DNA of 64,000 nucleotides from Streptomyces odonnellii (lineage in GTDB: Bacteria; Actinomycetota; Actinomycetes; Streptomycetales; Streptomycetaceae). The position numbers were made by a program, and so were the translations under genes. A model generated the notes under the pieces. The model saw only the letters and a list, made by a program, of their open reading frames with translations. It did no database searches and had not been told where the DNA came from. The stretch is from assembly GCF_000981895.1 (NCBI RefSeq), contig NZ_LATD01000003.1, positions 1 through 64,000 on the forward strand. Direction: 5' to 3'. Positions within the stretch are counted from its first letter, which is position 1; every line of letters begins with the position of its first letter. Positions 26,997 through 37,300 of this stretch are shown here, piece by piece.

Positions 26997-27889
26997 GCGC
27001 CCTCATCCAGCCGGACCAGATGCCCGGCAAGGCCACCGCCGCCGCGGCGTCCGGCTCCCGACTCGCCGTCCGGCGCTTCCTGCGCAACCGGCTCGCCGTG
27101 GTCGGGCTCGGCGTCGTGGTCTTCTTCTTCCTGTTCTGCTTCATCGGTCCGCTGGTGTACTCCACCGACCAGACCCACACGATGCTCGAACAGGTCAACC
27201 TCGCCCCCAGCGGCTCGCACTGGCTCGGCACCGACGCGGTCGGCCACGACGAGCTGGGCCGGCTGATGTACGGCGGCAAGGTGTCGCTGATCGTCGGCCT
27301 CGCCGCGGGCATCCTGGCCACCGTGATCGGCACCCTGTGGGGCGCCGCCGCCGGCTACGCGGGCGGCTGGATCGACGCGGTCATGATGCGGATCGTGGAC
27401 GCGGGGATCGCCATCCCGGCGCTCTTCATCCTTCTGGTGGTCTCCGCCATCACCACCCCGGGCCTGACCGGACTGATCGTCATTCTGGGCGTCGTCTCCT
27501 GGCTGATGCCGTCCCGGCTGATCAGGGCCGAGACACTCACCCTGAAGAACCGCGACTACGTCCTGACACTGCGGGCCATCGGCGGGACCCACGCCCGGGC
27601 GATCGCCCGGCACATCCTGCCGAACTCGGTCTCGACCATCATCGTCGCGGCCACCTTCCAGATCGCCGACGCCATCCTGCTCGTCGCGTACGTCTCGTAC
27701 CTGGGCCTGGGCGTCCAGCCACCGGCCACCGACTGGGGCGGCATGCTCTCGGCCGGTCTCACCGCCGCCTACTCCGGTTACTGGTGGCTCATCCTGCCGC
27801 CGGGCCTGGCCATCATCCTGGTGGTGTGGGCCTTCAACGCGATCGGGGACGGACTCCGCGACGCATTCGACGTGAGGGGACGCGGATGA
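26993..27889 (+). CDS. ABC transporter permease, DppC type
   Basis: The 298-residue DppC-type permease has an N-terminal cytoplasmic arm with RRFLRNRLAVVGLG, a periplasmic loop containing LGTDAVGHDELGRLMYGGKV, the family signature, and an EAA loop (LRAIGGTHARAIARHILPNS). ATG 26993 overlaps the previous stop, and its own end overlaps the ATPase gene by four bases. It pairs with the DppB-type subunit to form the channel. Confidence 0.95.
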   Translation: MSALIQPDQMPGKATAAAASGSRLAVRRFLRNRLAVVGLGVVVFFFLFCFIGPLVYSTDQTHTMLEQVNLAPSGSHWLGTDAVGHDELGRLMYGGKVSLIVGLAAGILATVIGTLWGAAAGYAGGWIDAVMMRIVDAGIAIPALFILLVVSAITTPGLTGLIVILGVVSWLMPSRLIRAETLTLKNRDYVLTLRAIGGTHARAIARHILPNSVSTIIVAATFQIADAILLVAYVSYLGLGVQPPATDWGGMLSAGLTAAYSGYWWLILPPGLAIILVVWAFNAIGDGLRDAFDVRGRG

Positions 27890-29595
27890 CCGCCGCCCAG
27901 GGCTCCGCCACCTCGCAGGCCGGGCCCATTCTCGAACTCGACGACCTCGGGGTCGTCTTCACCACCGAGAGCGGCGACGTGCCGGCCGTCCGGGGTGTCT
28001 CCCTGCACGTCCGCCCCGGCGAGACGCTCGCCCTGGTCGGCGAGTCGGGTTCCGGCAAGTCCACGATCGCGCTGGCCGCGATGGGCCTGCTGGACGGCAA
28101 CGCCCTTGCCACCGGCAGTGCCACCATCGCCGGCCATCAGATGGTCGGTGCCCCTGAGGCCGACCTGGCCGCGCTGCGCGGCCGTACCGTCACCATGGTG
28201 TTCCAGGAGCCGGCCACCGCGCTGGACCCGCTGACCCGGATCGGCAAGCAGATCGCCGAGGTGATCCGCAACCACCGTGAGGTGTCCGGCAAGGACGCCG
28301 CCGCCGAGGCCGTCGGACTCCTCCGCAAGGTCGGCATCCCCGAGCCGGAGAAGCGGGCCGGCGCCTACCCCTTCCAGCTCTCCGGCGGACAGCGCCAGCG
28401 CGTGGTCATCGCCATGGCCATCGCGAATGACCCCACCCTGCTGATCGCCGACGAGCCGACCACCGCGCTGGACGTCACGGTGCAGGCCGAGATCCTCGAC
28501 CTGCTGCGCCGCCTCGCCGTCGAGACCGGCACCGGCGTCCTGCTGGTCACCCACAACATGGGCGTGGTCGCGGACTTCGCCGACCGGGTCGCCGTGATGT
28601 ACGACGGCGAGATCGTGGAGACCGGTCCGGTCGAGGACGTGCTGCTCCGCCCGTCCCACGACTACACCAAGCGGCTGCTGGCCGCGGTGCCCCGGCTGTC
28701 GGTCGCCGAGGCGGGCCCGCCGGTACCGTCGCCCGCCGCCACCCGCCCGGACACCGAGCCGGTCGTCGAACTCCGCGACGTCTCGGTGGTGTTCGGCCGT
28801 GGCAAGGGTGCCGTACGGGCTCTGGACGAGGTGTCGTTCACCGTCCACGCCGGGGAAACCCTGGGCCTGGTGGGCGAGTCGGGCTCCGGCAAGTCCACCG
28901 CCTCCCGGGTCGCGCTCGGTCTGATCCGGCCGGACTCCGGCGTCGCCTCGCTCTTCGGCACCGACCTGGCGCGCACCCGGTCCCGGGCCCGGCGGGCGCT
29001 GCGGGCCGGTATCGGCGTCGTACTCCAGGACCCGGTGGCCTCGCTGGATGCCCGTATGACGGTCGGCGAGTGCATCGCCGAGCCGCTCAGGGTGCACGGC
29101 CGCGGGCTCTCCGCCAGGGACCGCCAGGCCAAGGTCGCCGCCGTCCTCGAACGGGTCCGGCTGTCGCGTGATCTCGCCCGGCGTGCCCCCCGCGAGCTGT
29201 CCGGCGGTCAGCGCCAACGGGTCAGCCTGGCCCGCGCCCTGGTCCTGGAGCCCCGACTGCTGGTCGCCGACGAGCCCACCAGCGCGCTCGACGTGAGCGT
29301 GCAGGAGGCGGTGCTCGAAGTGATCTCCGAACTCCAGGACGAGCTGGGCTTCGCCTGTCTCTTCGTCTCCCACGACCTCGCCGTCGTACAGCACTTCGCC
29401 CAGCGCGTCGTGGTGATGCGGGCCGGCAGGATCGAGGAAGAGGGCGCCACCGGCGCGACCCTGCTGCACCCGGAGACCGACTACACCCGCCGGTTGCTGG
29501 CCGCCGTGCCGGTACCCGACCCGGTGATCCAACGCGGCCGCAGAGCCGAACGCCTGGCCACCCTCGCGGCCGGCCGGACGGAGGCCCAGGGGTGA
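27886..29595 (+). CDS. ABC transporter ATP-binding protein, two fused NBDs
   Basis: A 569-residue DppD-DppF fusion. The first NBD has Walker A GESGSGKS (about 51), signature LSGGQRQR and Walker [13 protein letters not shown]. The second repeats these (GESGSGKS near 328, [19 protein letters not shown]) with [14 protein letters not shown] at the end, typical of oligopeptide-type ATPases. Both catalytic Glu and both switch His are present. One fused gene replaces the usual two and would drive import by the permease pair. It overlaps its neighbours on both sides by four bases. Confidence 0.95.
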   Translation: MTAAQGSATSQAGPILELDDLGVVFTTESGDVPAVRGVSLHVRPGETLALVGESGSGKSTIALAAMGLLDGNALATGSATIAGHQMVGAPEADLAALRGRTVTMVFQEPATALDPLTRIGKQIAEVIRNHREVSGKDAAAEAVGLLRKVGIPEPEKRAGAYPFQLSGGQRQRVVIAMAIANDPTLLIADEPTTALDVTVQAEILDLLRRLAVETGTGVLLVTHNMGVVADFADRVAVMYDGEIVETGPVEDVLLRPSHDYTKRLLAAVPRLSVAEAGPPVPSPAATRPDTEPVVELRDVSVVFGRGKGAVRALDEVSFTVHAGETLGLVGESGSGKSTASRVALGLIRPDSGVASLFGTDLARTRSRARRALRAGIGVVLQDPVASLDARMTVGECIAEPLRVHGRGLSARDRQAKVAAVLERVRLSRDLARRAPRELSGGQRQRVSLARALVLEPRLLVADEPTSALDVSVQEAVLEVISELQDELGFACLFVSHDLAVVQHFAQRVVVMRAGRIEEEGATGATLLHPETDYTRRLLAAVPVPDPVIQRGRRAERLATLAAGRTEAQG

Positions 29596-30527
29596 GTTCC
29601 CACGACCGTACGCTCTTCGCCGGAGTGGACATCGGCGGCACCACCACCCAAGTGGTGCTCTGCGGCGAGGACTTGACCGTGCTGGACCGCGCAGAGGTGG
29701 CGACCCCGGCGACCGACGGCGGCCAGGCCATGATCGGCGCGGCCATGGACGCGCTGGCCCCGCTGCTGAAGCGCACCCCCGGCCGCCTCGCCGGCAGCGG
29801 GGTCGGCGCGGCCGGTGTGGTGGACTCCGCGACCGGCCGCATCCTGGTGGCCAGCGACTCCTTCACCGGCTGGGCCGGCTTCGCGGTGACGGACGCCGTC
29901 GAGAAGGCCCTGGGCGTCCCGGCCTTCCTGGACAACGACGTCAACGCCTTCCTCTACGGGGAGGTGTCTGGCGGCGCCGTACGCGGCGAGTCGGACGTCC
30001 TCGGGATGACACTGGGCACCGGGGTCGGCGGCGCGCTGTGGGCCGGCGGCGCCCTGTTCACCGGGCCGCACGGCGCGGCCGGCGAGATCGGGCACATCCC
30101 CGGCTTCGGCGATCTGCTCTGCTCGTGCGGCGGCCGGGGCCATCTGGAGACCCTGGCCTCCGGCCGCTCCATCGCGGCTCGTTACGCGGACCGCACTGGC
30201 CGTCGGCTGACCGCCCGCGAGGTCGCCGAGGCCGCCGGCCACGGTGACCAGGACGCCCTCGCGGTGTACCGGGCCGCCGGAGCCGGGATCGCCCGGGCGA
30301 TAGTCATGACGGCGGGCGTCGTGGACATCACCACGGTGGTGGTCGGCGGCGGGGTCAGCCGCGCCTGGCCGCTGCTGGAACCCCTCATCATGGCATCGCT
30401 GGCCGCCGACCCCCCGGTCAGCGGCCACCCGATCCGGCTGGTCAGGGCAACCCTGGCCACCGATGCGGTACCGGTCGGCGCTGCGGCCCGGGCCCGGCGG
30501 GAGCTGACGGCGGACGTCGGGATCTGA
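29592..30527 (+). CDS. ROK family sugar kinase
   Basis: The 311-residue protein has the kinase motifs FAGVDIGGTTTQVVL (phosphate binding), FLDNDVNAFLYGE (catalytic Asp in DND), GMTLGTGVGGALWAGG, and the zinc site GEIGHIPGFGD with CSCGGRGHLE. It lacks the N-terminal winged helix, so it is an enzyme rather than a repressor, probably a glucokinase-like or N-acyl-hexosamine kinase. GTG 29592 overlaps the ATPase stop. As last gene of the importer operon it likely phosphorylates the sugar released from the imported compound. Confidence 0.92.
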   Translation: MSSHDRTLFAGVDIGGTTTQVVLCGEDLTVLDRAEVATPATDGGQAMIGAAMDALAPLLKRTPGRLAGSGVGAAGVVDSATGRILVASDSFTGWAGFAVTDAVEKALGVPAFLDNDVNAFLYGEVSGGAVRGESDVLGMTLGTGVGGALWAGGALFTGPHGAAGEIGHIPGFGDLLCSCGGRGHLETLASGRSIAARYADRTGRRLTAREVAEAAGHGDQDALAVYRAAGAGIARAIVMTAGVVDITTVVVGGGVSRAWPLLEPLIMASLAADPPVSGHPIRLVRATLATDAVPVGAAARARRELTADVGI

Positions 30528-30601
30528 GGAAGCCGTCCCGCCTCGCGACAACGTCGTCCCGTTCGAGCGCGAAACAACCGAAAGTCCATTCGCGCAGCTC
30601 A

Positions 30602-31162
30602 ATGGCCACCACCCGCCCATCACGGCAGGTCACGGCGCTCGCCGGTCTCTTCAACTACTACTGGAAGCCCGCCACCTGTAAGTCCGCGGGAAAGTCGCGT
30701 TATTCCTGCAAGGCCACCCTCACCATCGACCCGCGTGCCGAGTGGTTCCGTAACGAGCAGGCGGGCACGTGGAAGGTCCATGCCCAGGCGTTCGGCAAGG
30801 ACGGCGATCTCTACGGGGACTACTACTCCACCGTCCCGGTCAAGCGCGCCGCCAACCTGACCGTCGACGCCGCGCCGGAGCCCGTGACGAAGGACAAGAA
30901 GCTGACCATCACCGGCAAGCTCATCCGCGCCGGCTGGAACACGAACAAGTACACGAACTACGGCTCGCAGCCCGTACGGCTTGAGTTCCGGAAGAAGAAC
31001 AGCACCGTCTACACCACCGTCAAGACCGTGAAGGCCAGCGCATCCGGTGGCCTCAAGACGACCGTGAAGGCGGTCTCGGACGGGTACTGGCGCTGGAATT
31101 TCACCGGCACGTCCACCACCGCGGCCGTCGCGACCGCCGGTGACTACGTCGACGTGCGCTGA
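30602..31162 (+). pseudogene. Secreted Ig-like protein, C-terminal part without signal peptide
   Basis: The 186-residue reading has a Cys-bounded segment (PATCKSAGKSRYSCKATLTI) and two beta-rich parts, the second with LTVDAAPEPVTKDKKLTITG, RAGWNTNKYTNYGSQPVRL and a closing GYWRWNFTGTSTTAAVATAG. Similar Streptomyces secreted proteins carry an N-terminal signal peptide and another domain; here the frame begins in the middle and no signal is visible within the 74 bases after the ROK kinase. The gene is probably a 5'-truncated remnant, although ATG 30602 could still be used. Confidence 0.65.
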
Positions 31163-31186
31163 ACCCGGCGGAAGCCAGCGTGAGCC

Positions 31187-31227
31187 GGCGGGAGCCACGC
31201 GGAGAAGTCCGTCGCGCGGCTCCCGCC
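31187..31227. terminator. Bidirectional terminator between convergent genes
   Basis: GGCGGGAGCCACGCG (31187-31201) pairs with CGCGCGGCTCCCGCC (31213-31227), 14 of 15 positions, loop of 11, between two convergent genes. Confidence 0.75.
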
Positions 31228-31274
31228 TCACGTCCACGCCGACCGTGCTCCGGCCGATCCGTACGCCGTGGTGA

Positions 31275-31514
31275 TCAACGGGCGCTGTCGCCGGAGCGGG
31301 TGACGCCGGGCCGGGTGTCCAGTGACCACATGTACGCGCACCGCGGGCACTGAAGGTGGACGACCGGCCCGTCGTTGGAGATCAGATAGCGCCAGTGCTC
31401 GCCGCAGTTGCGGTGGTCGGCGCAGGCCGCGCAAAGGCGGGCGTCGTCGCAGACGGGACAAGCCACCCAGGCGCGACGGGCGAGGTCCGCCCGTGGATCA
31501 ATGGGCAGCCGCAC
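31275..31514 (-). CDS. Small Cys-rich zinc-binding-type protein
   Basis: The 79-residue product from GTG 31514 (GGAGGG upstream) has CPVCDD, CAACADH, NCGEHW and CPRCAYMW, at least two probable zinc-binding knuckles. The gene overlaps the end of the DUF6400 gene by 17 bases and is likely co-translated. Function is unknown; small proteins of this kind recur in Streptomyces beside DUF6400 genes. Confidence 0.7.
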   Translation of the reverse strand: MRLPIDPRADLARRAWVACPVCDDARLCAACADHRNCGEHWRYLISNDGPVVHLQCPRCAYMWSLDTRPGVTRSGDSAR

Positions 31515-31749
31515 GGCCCCGTCCCTCCCCCGGCAGGACACCGTCGGCCACCAGCAGGTCATAGGTGCGCTGCTGCTCGGCGTCCAGACCCGAGTAGAGA
31601 AGGGCGTACGCTTCGTCCTCGCCTCGGAGGACGGCCACCGGGTCCCAGCCGGGCCCGAGGGCGGCCACGACCTCGGCCCGTCGCCGGGCTTCCTCGATGG
31701 TCAGATCGATCGTAAAGGGGGTGAGGCCGGTGGTGTTGTCCTGGTTCAT
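31498..31749 (-). CDS. DUF6400 family protein
   Basis: The 83-residue protein contains FTIDLTIEEARRRAEVVAAL, GPGWDPVAVLRGEDEAYALL and YSGLDAEQQRTYDLLVADGV, the DUF6400 signature. It is probably a soluble helical protein of unknown role. ATG 31749 is preferred over 31785 because conserved sequence begins shortly after it. First gene of a two-gene operon with the Cys-rich protein. Confidence 0.85.
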   Translation of the reverse strand: MNQDNTTGLTPFTIDLTIEEARRRAEVVAALGPGWDPVAVLRGEDEAYALLYSGLDAEQQRTYDLLVADGVLPGEGRGRAAAH

Positions 31750-32088
31750 GACGAGACTTCCGTTGTGCTGGCGGAACGCCACCATCTCTACCAGGCAGCC
31801 GCGCCCGCAGGAAAGGGTGGCCTAAGTCGCTCCGGGACGGGCCGGGACGAGGCTCCGCCCGGCCCGTCGACACGGCATCCTCGGATCGGCCGACAGAGGC
31901 GGGCCGTTGCGGGCATCGGGCCCCGACCGACGCACACGGTCCGCTCATGGCACTGTGACGTACTTCACGGCTTGTCCCACAGGACGGACAGAGCCCCGCC
32001 GCGAGCCGGACACGGTACTCACGGATGTGCCGGGCGGCATCCCTCCGCCGGAGCTCGGCAGTCTGGTTGACTGAGCGGCGTCTCCGAG

Positions 32089-32856
32089 ATGCTCAACCTT
32101 CCGGATCCCGAGGCTGGTTGGGCACCTGCGACGTCCTCTCCCGTAGGCGGGGAGCAATCCGGCGTGGCAGTGCTCGATTTTTCAAGCGGCGACCGAATCG
32201 CTGATGTCACTGGTGCTGCTCGCGGTGGACGTGGACTCGGCGGCTGCGGCTGCGCCTGGGCCGCCGCCACGTTCGTGCCGACCTCGGTGGCCATGAAACT
32301 CGCCGCAGCGGTCAAGCTCGCCGCACGAGCTGAACATGCCGCCAAGACCGGCGAGGACGCCGCACAGGTACTCGCGGACCTGAAGAAGATCTACGGAGAG
32401 TAGGACGCCCTCCAGATCCGCGACGCCGCCTCTGCGGCTGGCATGGGCCTGCGTATCGCGACCGGCGCCGCGGAACGGGCAAAGATCGCCCATGGCACCC
32501 TCGACGCCAGGCTGCTGGAAAGGCTCACCGAAGCCGGGGTGGAATTCAACAGAGCGGACACGATCTGGATCACCGAGTACACCAAGCCCGGTGTGGCCCT
32601 TGCTTGGCTTGAGAAAGGCACCGTCAACGCGGGCCTGATCCACATCGTTTTCCGGAACGCCGGAGAGTTCGCGACCGCCGGCGTCCGGGCGGAGGACATC
32701 CCTGCCCTCGTGAGGACGGCCCTGAGCGAGGGCAAAAGGGTTGGCACCCGGGGCGCGGGAAGGCCGATCTTCGAGGTCACCTTCAACGGCGAGGTCCAGC
32801 AGGATGCCATTAGCGTGGGCGACAACGGATTCGTGATCGGAGCAAATCCCGTATGA
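32089..32856 (+). pseudogene. Polymorphic toxin C-terminal region interrupted by TAG
   Basis: One frame carries KLAARAEHAAKTGEDAAQVL and LKKIYGE, then TAG at 32401-32403, then without shift DALQIRDAASAAGMGLRIA, WITEYTKPGVALAWLEKG, and at the end GRPIFEVTFNGEVQ with SVGDNGFVIGANPV. The closing two beta strands resemble the end of small RNase-type (BECR-like) toxin domains, but the class is not certain. The N-terminal trafficking part is missing. The end overlaps the next gene by four bases (ATGA), the classic toxin-immunity arrangement. A single base change made the stop; the toxin is probably dead. Confidence 0.65.
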
Positions 32857-33596
32857 CCTTCGACGAACTGCGGCACGTGCTCGTGCGGGCCCGGGATGAG
32901 CCGTCCCCGCTGTACGAGCCGGAGGATCCCCCAGCCTTCGCGGACCTCGACGCCTTCACTCGTAGCGTCCCGCTGGACGATTCCCGGCTGGACCTCCTGG
33001 CGGAGCTGGCGGACGCGCTGCGAGCCTGGTCGCTGAGCCACCCGCCGGAGGGCTTCGCCGCCCGCCCGGACCTGCGCACATACGTCAAGCAGGGTCTGGC
33101 GGCCGCCCAGCGACTCGCCAGGCATCTCGGGCCATCATGGTCGGTGCGATACTGGGACGAGGGCCACAGAACGGCGAAGTGGCTGTGCTGGGGCTGCGAT
33201 CGCCTCCACTGGAAACGCGATCCGCACGGCACGCCTCCGCACCCGCTCGACATCACCGTCGAGGGCGAGTACGGGTTCGGTCCGCTGCGCTCCGACGGAT
33301 TCGGGGACTTCTTCCCGGATGATCCCGCCGCCGCCCTGCCTCTGTCCGACGACCTCGTCGCCGCTCTGTACACGTGGGCGGACAGCATCAACACCACGCT
33401 CAATCTGGAGGTGCGGGACCGGAAGGACGGCAAGTACGACACCGAGTGGCAGCGGCTGTTCCGCGAGGGAACGGACCTGGCGGAACGGACCGCACACGAA
33501 CTCGGCCCCGCCCGGACAGTGACCTACAAAGGACTGGCGCACGGTGGCCTGGACGCGCTGACGTCGGTCACCTGGCGAGGGGACAGGGAGTTGTAG
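32853..33596 (+). CDS. Probable immunity protein of the broken toxin
   Basis: A 247-residue soluble acidic protein with no recognised catalytic motif. Its start overlaps the toxin stop by four bases, so the two were co-translated. It contains CWGCDRLHWKR, ITVEGEYGFGPLRSDGFGDF and WADSINTTLNLEVRD. Gene position, acidity and lack of domains argue for an immunity protein kept after the toxin decayed. I do not recognise the family. Confidence 0.7.
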   Translation: MTFDELRHVLVRARDEPSPLYEPEDPPAFADLDAFTRSVPLDDSRLDLLAELADALRAWSLSHPPEGFAARPDLRTYVKQGLAAAQRLARHLGPSWSVRYWDEGHRTAKWLCWGCDRLHWKRDPHGTPPHPLDITVEGEYGFGPLRSDGFGDFFPDDPAAALPLSDDLVAALYTWADSINTTLNLEVRDRKDGKYDTEWQRLFREGTDLAERTAHELGPARTVTYKGLAHGGLDALTSVTWRGDREL

Positions 33597-33606
33597 ACAG
33601 ATGAAC

Positions 33607-33656
33607 GTGGCCGGTGGAGCGGTGAGAAGAACGCCTGCCTCCGCTCCGCTGGCCAC
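33607..33656 (+). terminator. Terminator after immunity gene
   Basis: GTGGCCGGTGGAGCGG (33607-33622) and CCGCTCCGCTGGCCAC (33641-33656) pair over 16 positions with two mismatched or wobble pairs, ten bases after the immunity stop. Confidence 0.7.
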
Positions 33657-33714
33657 CTGAACCACACACCGCCGTCGGGGCTTGAGAGTAGCGCGTCGAT
33701 GGTTGCGCGCAGAG

Positions 33715-34230
33715 GGCGGTGGTGTGCGAGGAGGTCCGTGTTGTCCTCCACTGGTCGACGCTTCCGGACAGCGGCAGCGATCGCAGTTCAGGTCGACGTC
33801 ACCAACCTCACGCGGCCCCTGGCCGAACGGGCCGGGTGTCACTCGCACAACTGGGTAAGTTCCCCATCGTCGAATCCCCGCATGACTTCGGCAAGCGCAT
33901 CATGGTCGACCAGGCCTTCGCCGTCGCGGGGGCCGCATGGGAGGCGACCCTGAGGTCGCGAACATCGGACCGCCGTACACCTCATCCGCGCGGGGCTCGG
34001 GATCGGATTCCTCAGCCGCTTCCTCATCAGCGCTCACACCGGCCCGGACGTCCCGGAGGTGACCAGTCACGAACCGCGGTGGCAATTCGCGGTCGCCACC
34101 GCCGCGAAGCGGCGCCCCAGCGCGACGACGGAAGCGGCCCTCGACCTGCGCAGGAAGCGCACTCCGGCACCCCGGTGGCTCGCAGACCGATGAAGCCGCC
34201 CTGGACGGAGACCAGTCGGACTCCTTGACG
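33715..34230 (+). pseudogene. LysR-type effector-binding domain remnant
   Basis: One frame reads LAQLGKFPIVESPHDFGKRI and AFAVAGAAWEATL; another continues VANIG, AVHLIRAGLGIGFLSRF and GPDVPEVTSHEPRWQFAVA. Together they match the C-terminal half of a LysR substrate-binding domain (the RAGLGIGFL motif is characteristic). A frameshift near 33955 splits it, and the HTH is missing. On the opposite strand around 33640-33751 a short coding-like run (ACVEDNTDLLAHHRPL) is unassigned. Confidence 0.5.
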
Positions 34231-34262
34231 TTCCGGCCGGCCGGGTCTAAGAATGAGCGCGC

Positions 34263-34280
34263 TTGACAACGTTGTCGAAG
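34263..34280. promoter_or_regulatory. LacI-type operator overlapping a -35 element
   Basis: TTGACAACGTTGTCGAAG contains the perfect palindrome GACAACGTTGTC (34265-34276), the core of LacI-family operators with central CG, and TTGACA as a -35 hexamer. It lies 21 bases before the start of the discoidin-domain gene, so binding would block its transcription. Confidence 0.7.
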
Positions 34281-34300
34281 CCTCGTGCTCCAGGAGGTGC

Positions 34301-37300
34301 ATGCGCGTGACCCATCAACCGGCCGAACTGAACAGGCGCCGTTTCGCCCAACTCGCTGGCCTGACCGCCGCATTGACCGCAGTGCCGCTTTCCCTCGCCG
34401 AGGCCGGACCCGCCTCGGCAGCCGACCGCCACAAGCAGGCGCCCCGCTCCGCGCCCCCGGACGACGTCGCCGCCGCCTACCATCAGGCGCTGCTCACGCA
34501 CACCCGCTGGTCGGAGACGCAGTGGGACGCGGCCAAGGGCTACTACACCGCCAAGGACTTCGGCTTCGCGGTGGTCCTCGGCCATGCCCTCCTGCTCACC
34601 CGGGGTACCTACGACGCCGAGCGGGCCGGGATCGACAAGGAGACCCTGCGCTCGCGCACCCTCGCCACCCTCACGCACTTCGCCGCGTCGAACCGCCTCA
34701 CGGGCGGCTCCGAATGGGGCCGCACCCTGTTCTTCGACACCACTTTCCAGCTCTACTTCGTGCTCGCCGCCCGGCTGCTGTGGGACCAGCTCGACGACAC
34801 GACCCGTACCAACATCGACACCATTGTCCGCTCCCAGGCCGCGTACACGACGGCGCTCGGCACGGCCAACGACCCCGCCTCCGGCGGCTGGACGCCCAAC
34901 GGCCTCAACGGCGGTCACGTGGGCGACACGAAGCTGGAGGAGATGGGCGTCTACGCCCAATCGCTCGCGCCCGGTCTCGCCTGGGCCGCCGACGACCCTC
35001 GCCATGCCGCCTGGAGCGACGCCTTCGGCCGCTGGAGCCGCAACGAGGCCGGCCTTCCGGTCGCGGACCGCGCCAATCCCGCCCTCGTGGACGGCGTCGC
35101 GATCAGCGACAACACGGCGCAGAACCTGTACGACACGTTCATCGTCGAGAACCACAACTCCTTCGGCCCGCACTACCAGGCGGAGTTGTGGCGTACGTCG
35201 GGACGTAACGCGGCCCACTTCATCACCGCGGGACGTCCGCTGCCCCAGGTACTCACCGCGCAGCCCAACGCCGGTCCGCTCTGGGACACACTGCTCACCG
35301 TCATGAGCGACGCGGGCGAACCGCTGATGCCGATGGTCAACGACCGTGAGTACCTGTACGGGCGTGACGTCATCCCGATCGCCTTCCTCGCCCAGGTGCT
35401 GGGGGACCGGGCCGCGGCCCGCTCCGAGGCCGCGCTCGCCGAGCGCCTGGCGGCCTACCAGGCGTACGCGCCGGCCTACCGGCTCACCAAGTTCTCCGGT
35501 GAGCCCAAGTACGAGCCGGAGGCCCGCGCCGAGGTCGCCATCAGTTATCTGCTGCACGAATGGCGGGCCGGGCAGGGTGCGGCGGTCCGTCCCCTCACCG
35601 ACGCGGAGTTGTTCGCGCGGGCGAGCGGGGTGAAGGACTTCGGCACGGGCCCGGGGCTGGTGGCGCACCAGTCGCCCGCGGCCTGGGCTGCGACCGTCAG
35701 CAAGCCGGGCTTCGTCAAGTTCTGCTGGCAACCGGCCCACGACGACTGGCTGTTCGCGCTGAGCGGCAGCACTCCGATGTTCCTGCCCTCGATCGCAGGC
35801 AGCGTGACAACACGCAACATCGCCACCTACAGCCGGGTCCGTGACGGCTTCGACGGCATCGCCACGGTGTTCACACTCAGCACGGGCTACGCCGGGTTCA
35901 CCACCCTACCGTCGGGTGACGTCGTCTACGCGACCGGCGGAACAGCGGCGGGCGAGGGCCACATCGAGGTGCGGAACCTGACGATGCCGGGCATCGCCGG
36001 GCTGGACGGCAGCCGTACGTACACCACCGCCGAGGGCAGCGTCAGCGTCGCGGCCAAGGACGCGGGCACCGCACCGCCGTCGACGACCGGGCGCACCGAC
36101 GACCTCGTCCTCACCCGGGTGTCGTACCGTCACCTACGCGTCCAGGGCATCAGCCCTGACCCCCGCTACGGTTACTCGCTGTACGCGGTCGAGGTGCGCG
36201 ACGGTGCCGACGGCGCCGACCTGGCGCGGGGCGGCACCGCGACGGCCTCCTCCGCGGACACCGGCAAGGGCGCGCCCCTCGCCGTCGACGGCGATCTCAC
36301 GACCCGCTGGGCCGTCTCCGTCGCCGACCGTCCGAAGGCGGACAGCTGGCTCGCCGTCGACCTGGGCGAGGCGCGGAGCTTCGACCGTGTCACGCTGCGC
36401 TGGGAGGCGGCCGCGGGGCGGGGTTACGTGGTCCAGGGCTCCGCGGACGGGAAGGCGTGGACCGATCTCGTCAGGTACCCGCGTCCCGATCTCACCAGTG
36501 GCGGCGGCTGGGTCGCCGTCGACGGCAGGGCCGGGTTTGTCGTCCGGGGCGCGAAGAACCCCCTCACCGTCTCCGGCGACATCCTCGTCCTGTCCGACGG
36601 GCCGGCCGAGCCGATCGTGGTCGAGGGGTACGTGGGAGGGTCGGCGTCGGACGTGAAGGCCGCCGCGGCCCGCCCGGCTCCGGTCGCCGCCGCAGCGGCG
36701 GTGAAGGCCAGCGTCGCCGGGGGACATCTCAGCCTCTTCAACCTGTCCGCGGCCGCGGTGAAGACCACCGTGTCCGTGGCGCAGGACACCCGCACGCTCC
36801 TGTTGTACGCCGGGACCCAGACCGTCACGGCGACCGGCACCGATTATGTGGCGGAGCTGGCCGCCGCGTCCGCGGCGATCGCGCCGGCCCGTTTCACCCT
36901 GCGGTCGGACACGCGTTCACGCGTCCCTGCCGGGGTGCGCGTCGAGGTCGTCGACGCGGCGACGGTCGTGTTCTCGGGGCCGTCGTGCCGGCTGGTCCTC
37001 ACGGCGCCCGGAGGCCGCAGTGTGCGTGTCGACGTCCGCCGCGGGCGCACGGAGCGGGTGTCCGTACCGGGCGTCACCGGCTATCCGCTGCCCGATCTCG
37101 CGCTCGGGCGCGTCACGTTCCCGACGACACCCCTGCCCTCCGGAATGTCCGATCCGGCGGGAGCGGTCGACGGTGATCCGCACACCTCCTGGAACCCGGG
37201 CACGAAGGGCCGGATGGTGGTGGACCTGGGTGCGGTGGTTCCGGTCGGTGAGGTGCGGGTGTCCTGGACGAACGGCCGGATCCCGACCTCCAGGGTCGAG

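Noticed and set aside
27778..29532. 584-residue minus-strand open frame
   Set aside because: Antisense of the fused ABC ATPase; Gly/His/Asp-rich with no recognisable family.
34247..35740. 497-residue minus-strand open frame
   Set aside because: Antisense of the discoidin-domain gene, which has a Tat signal, ribosome site and operator.
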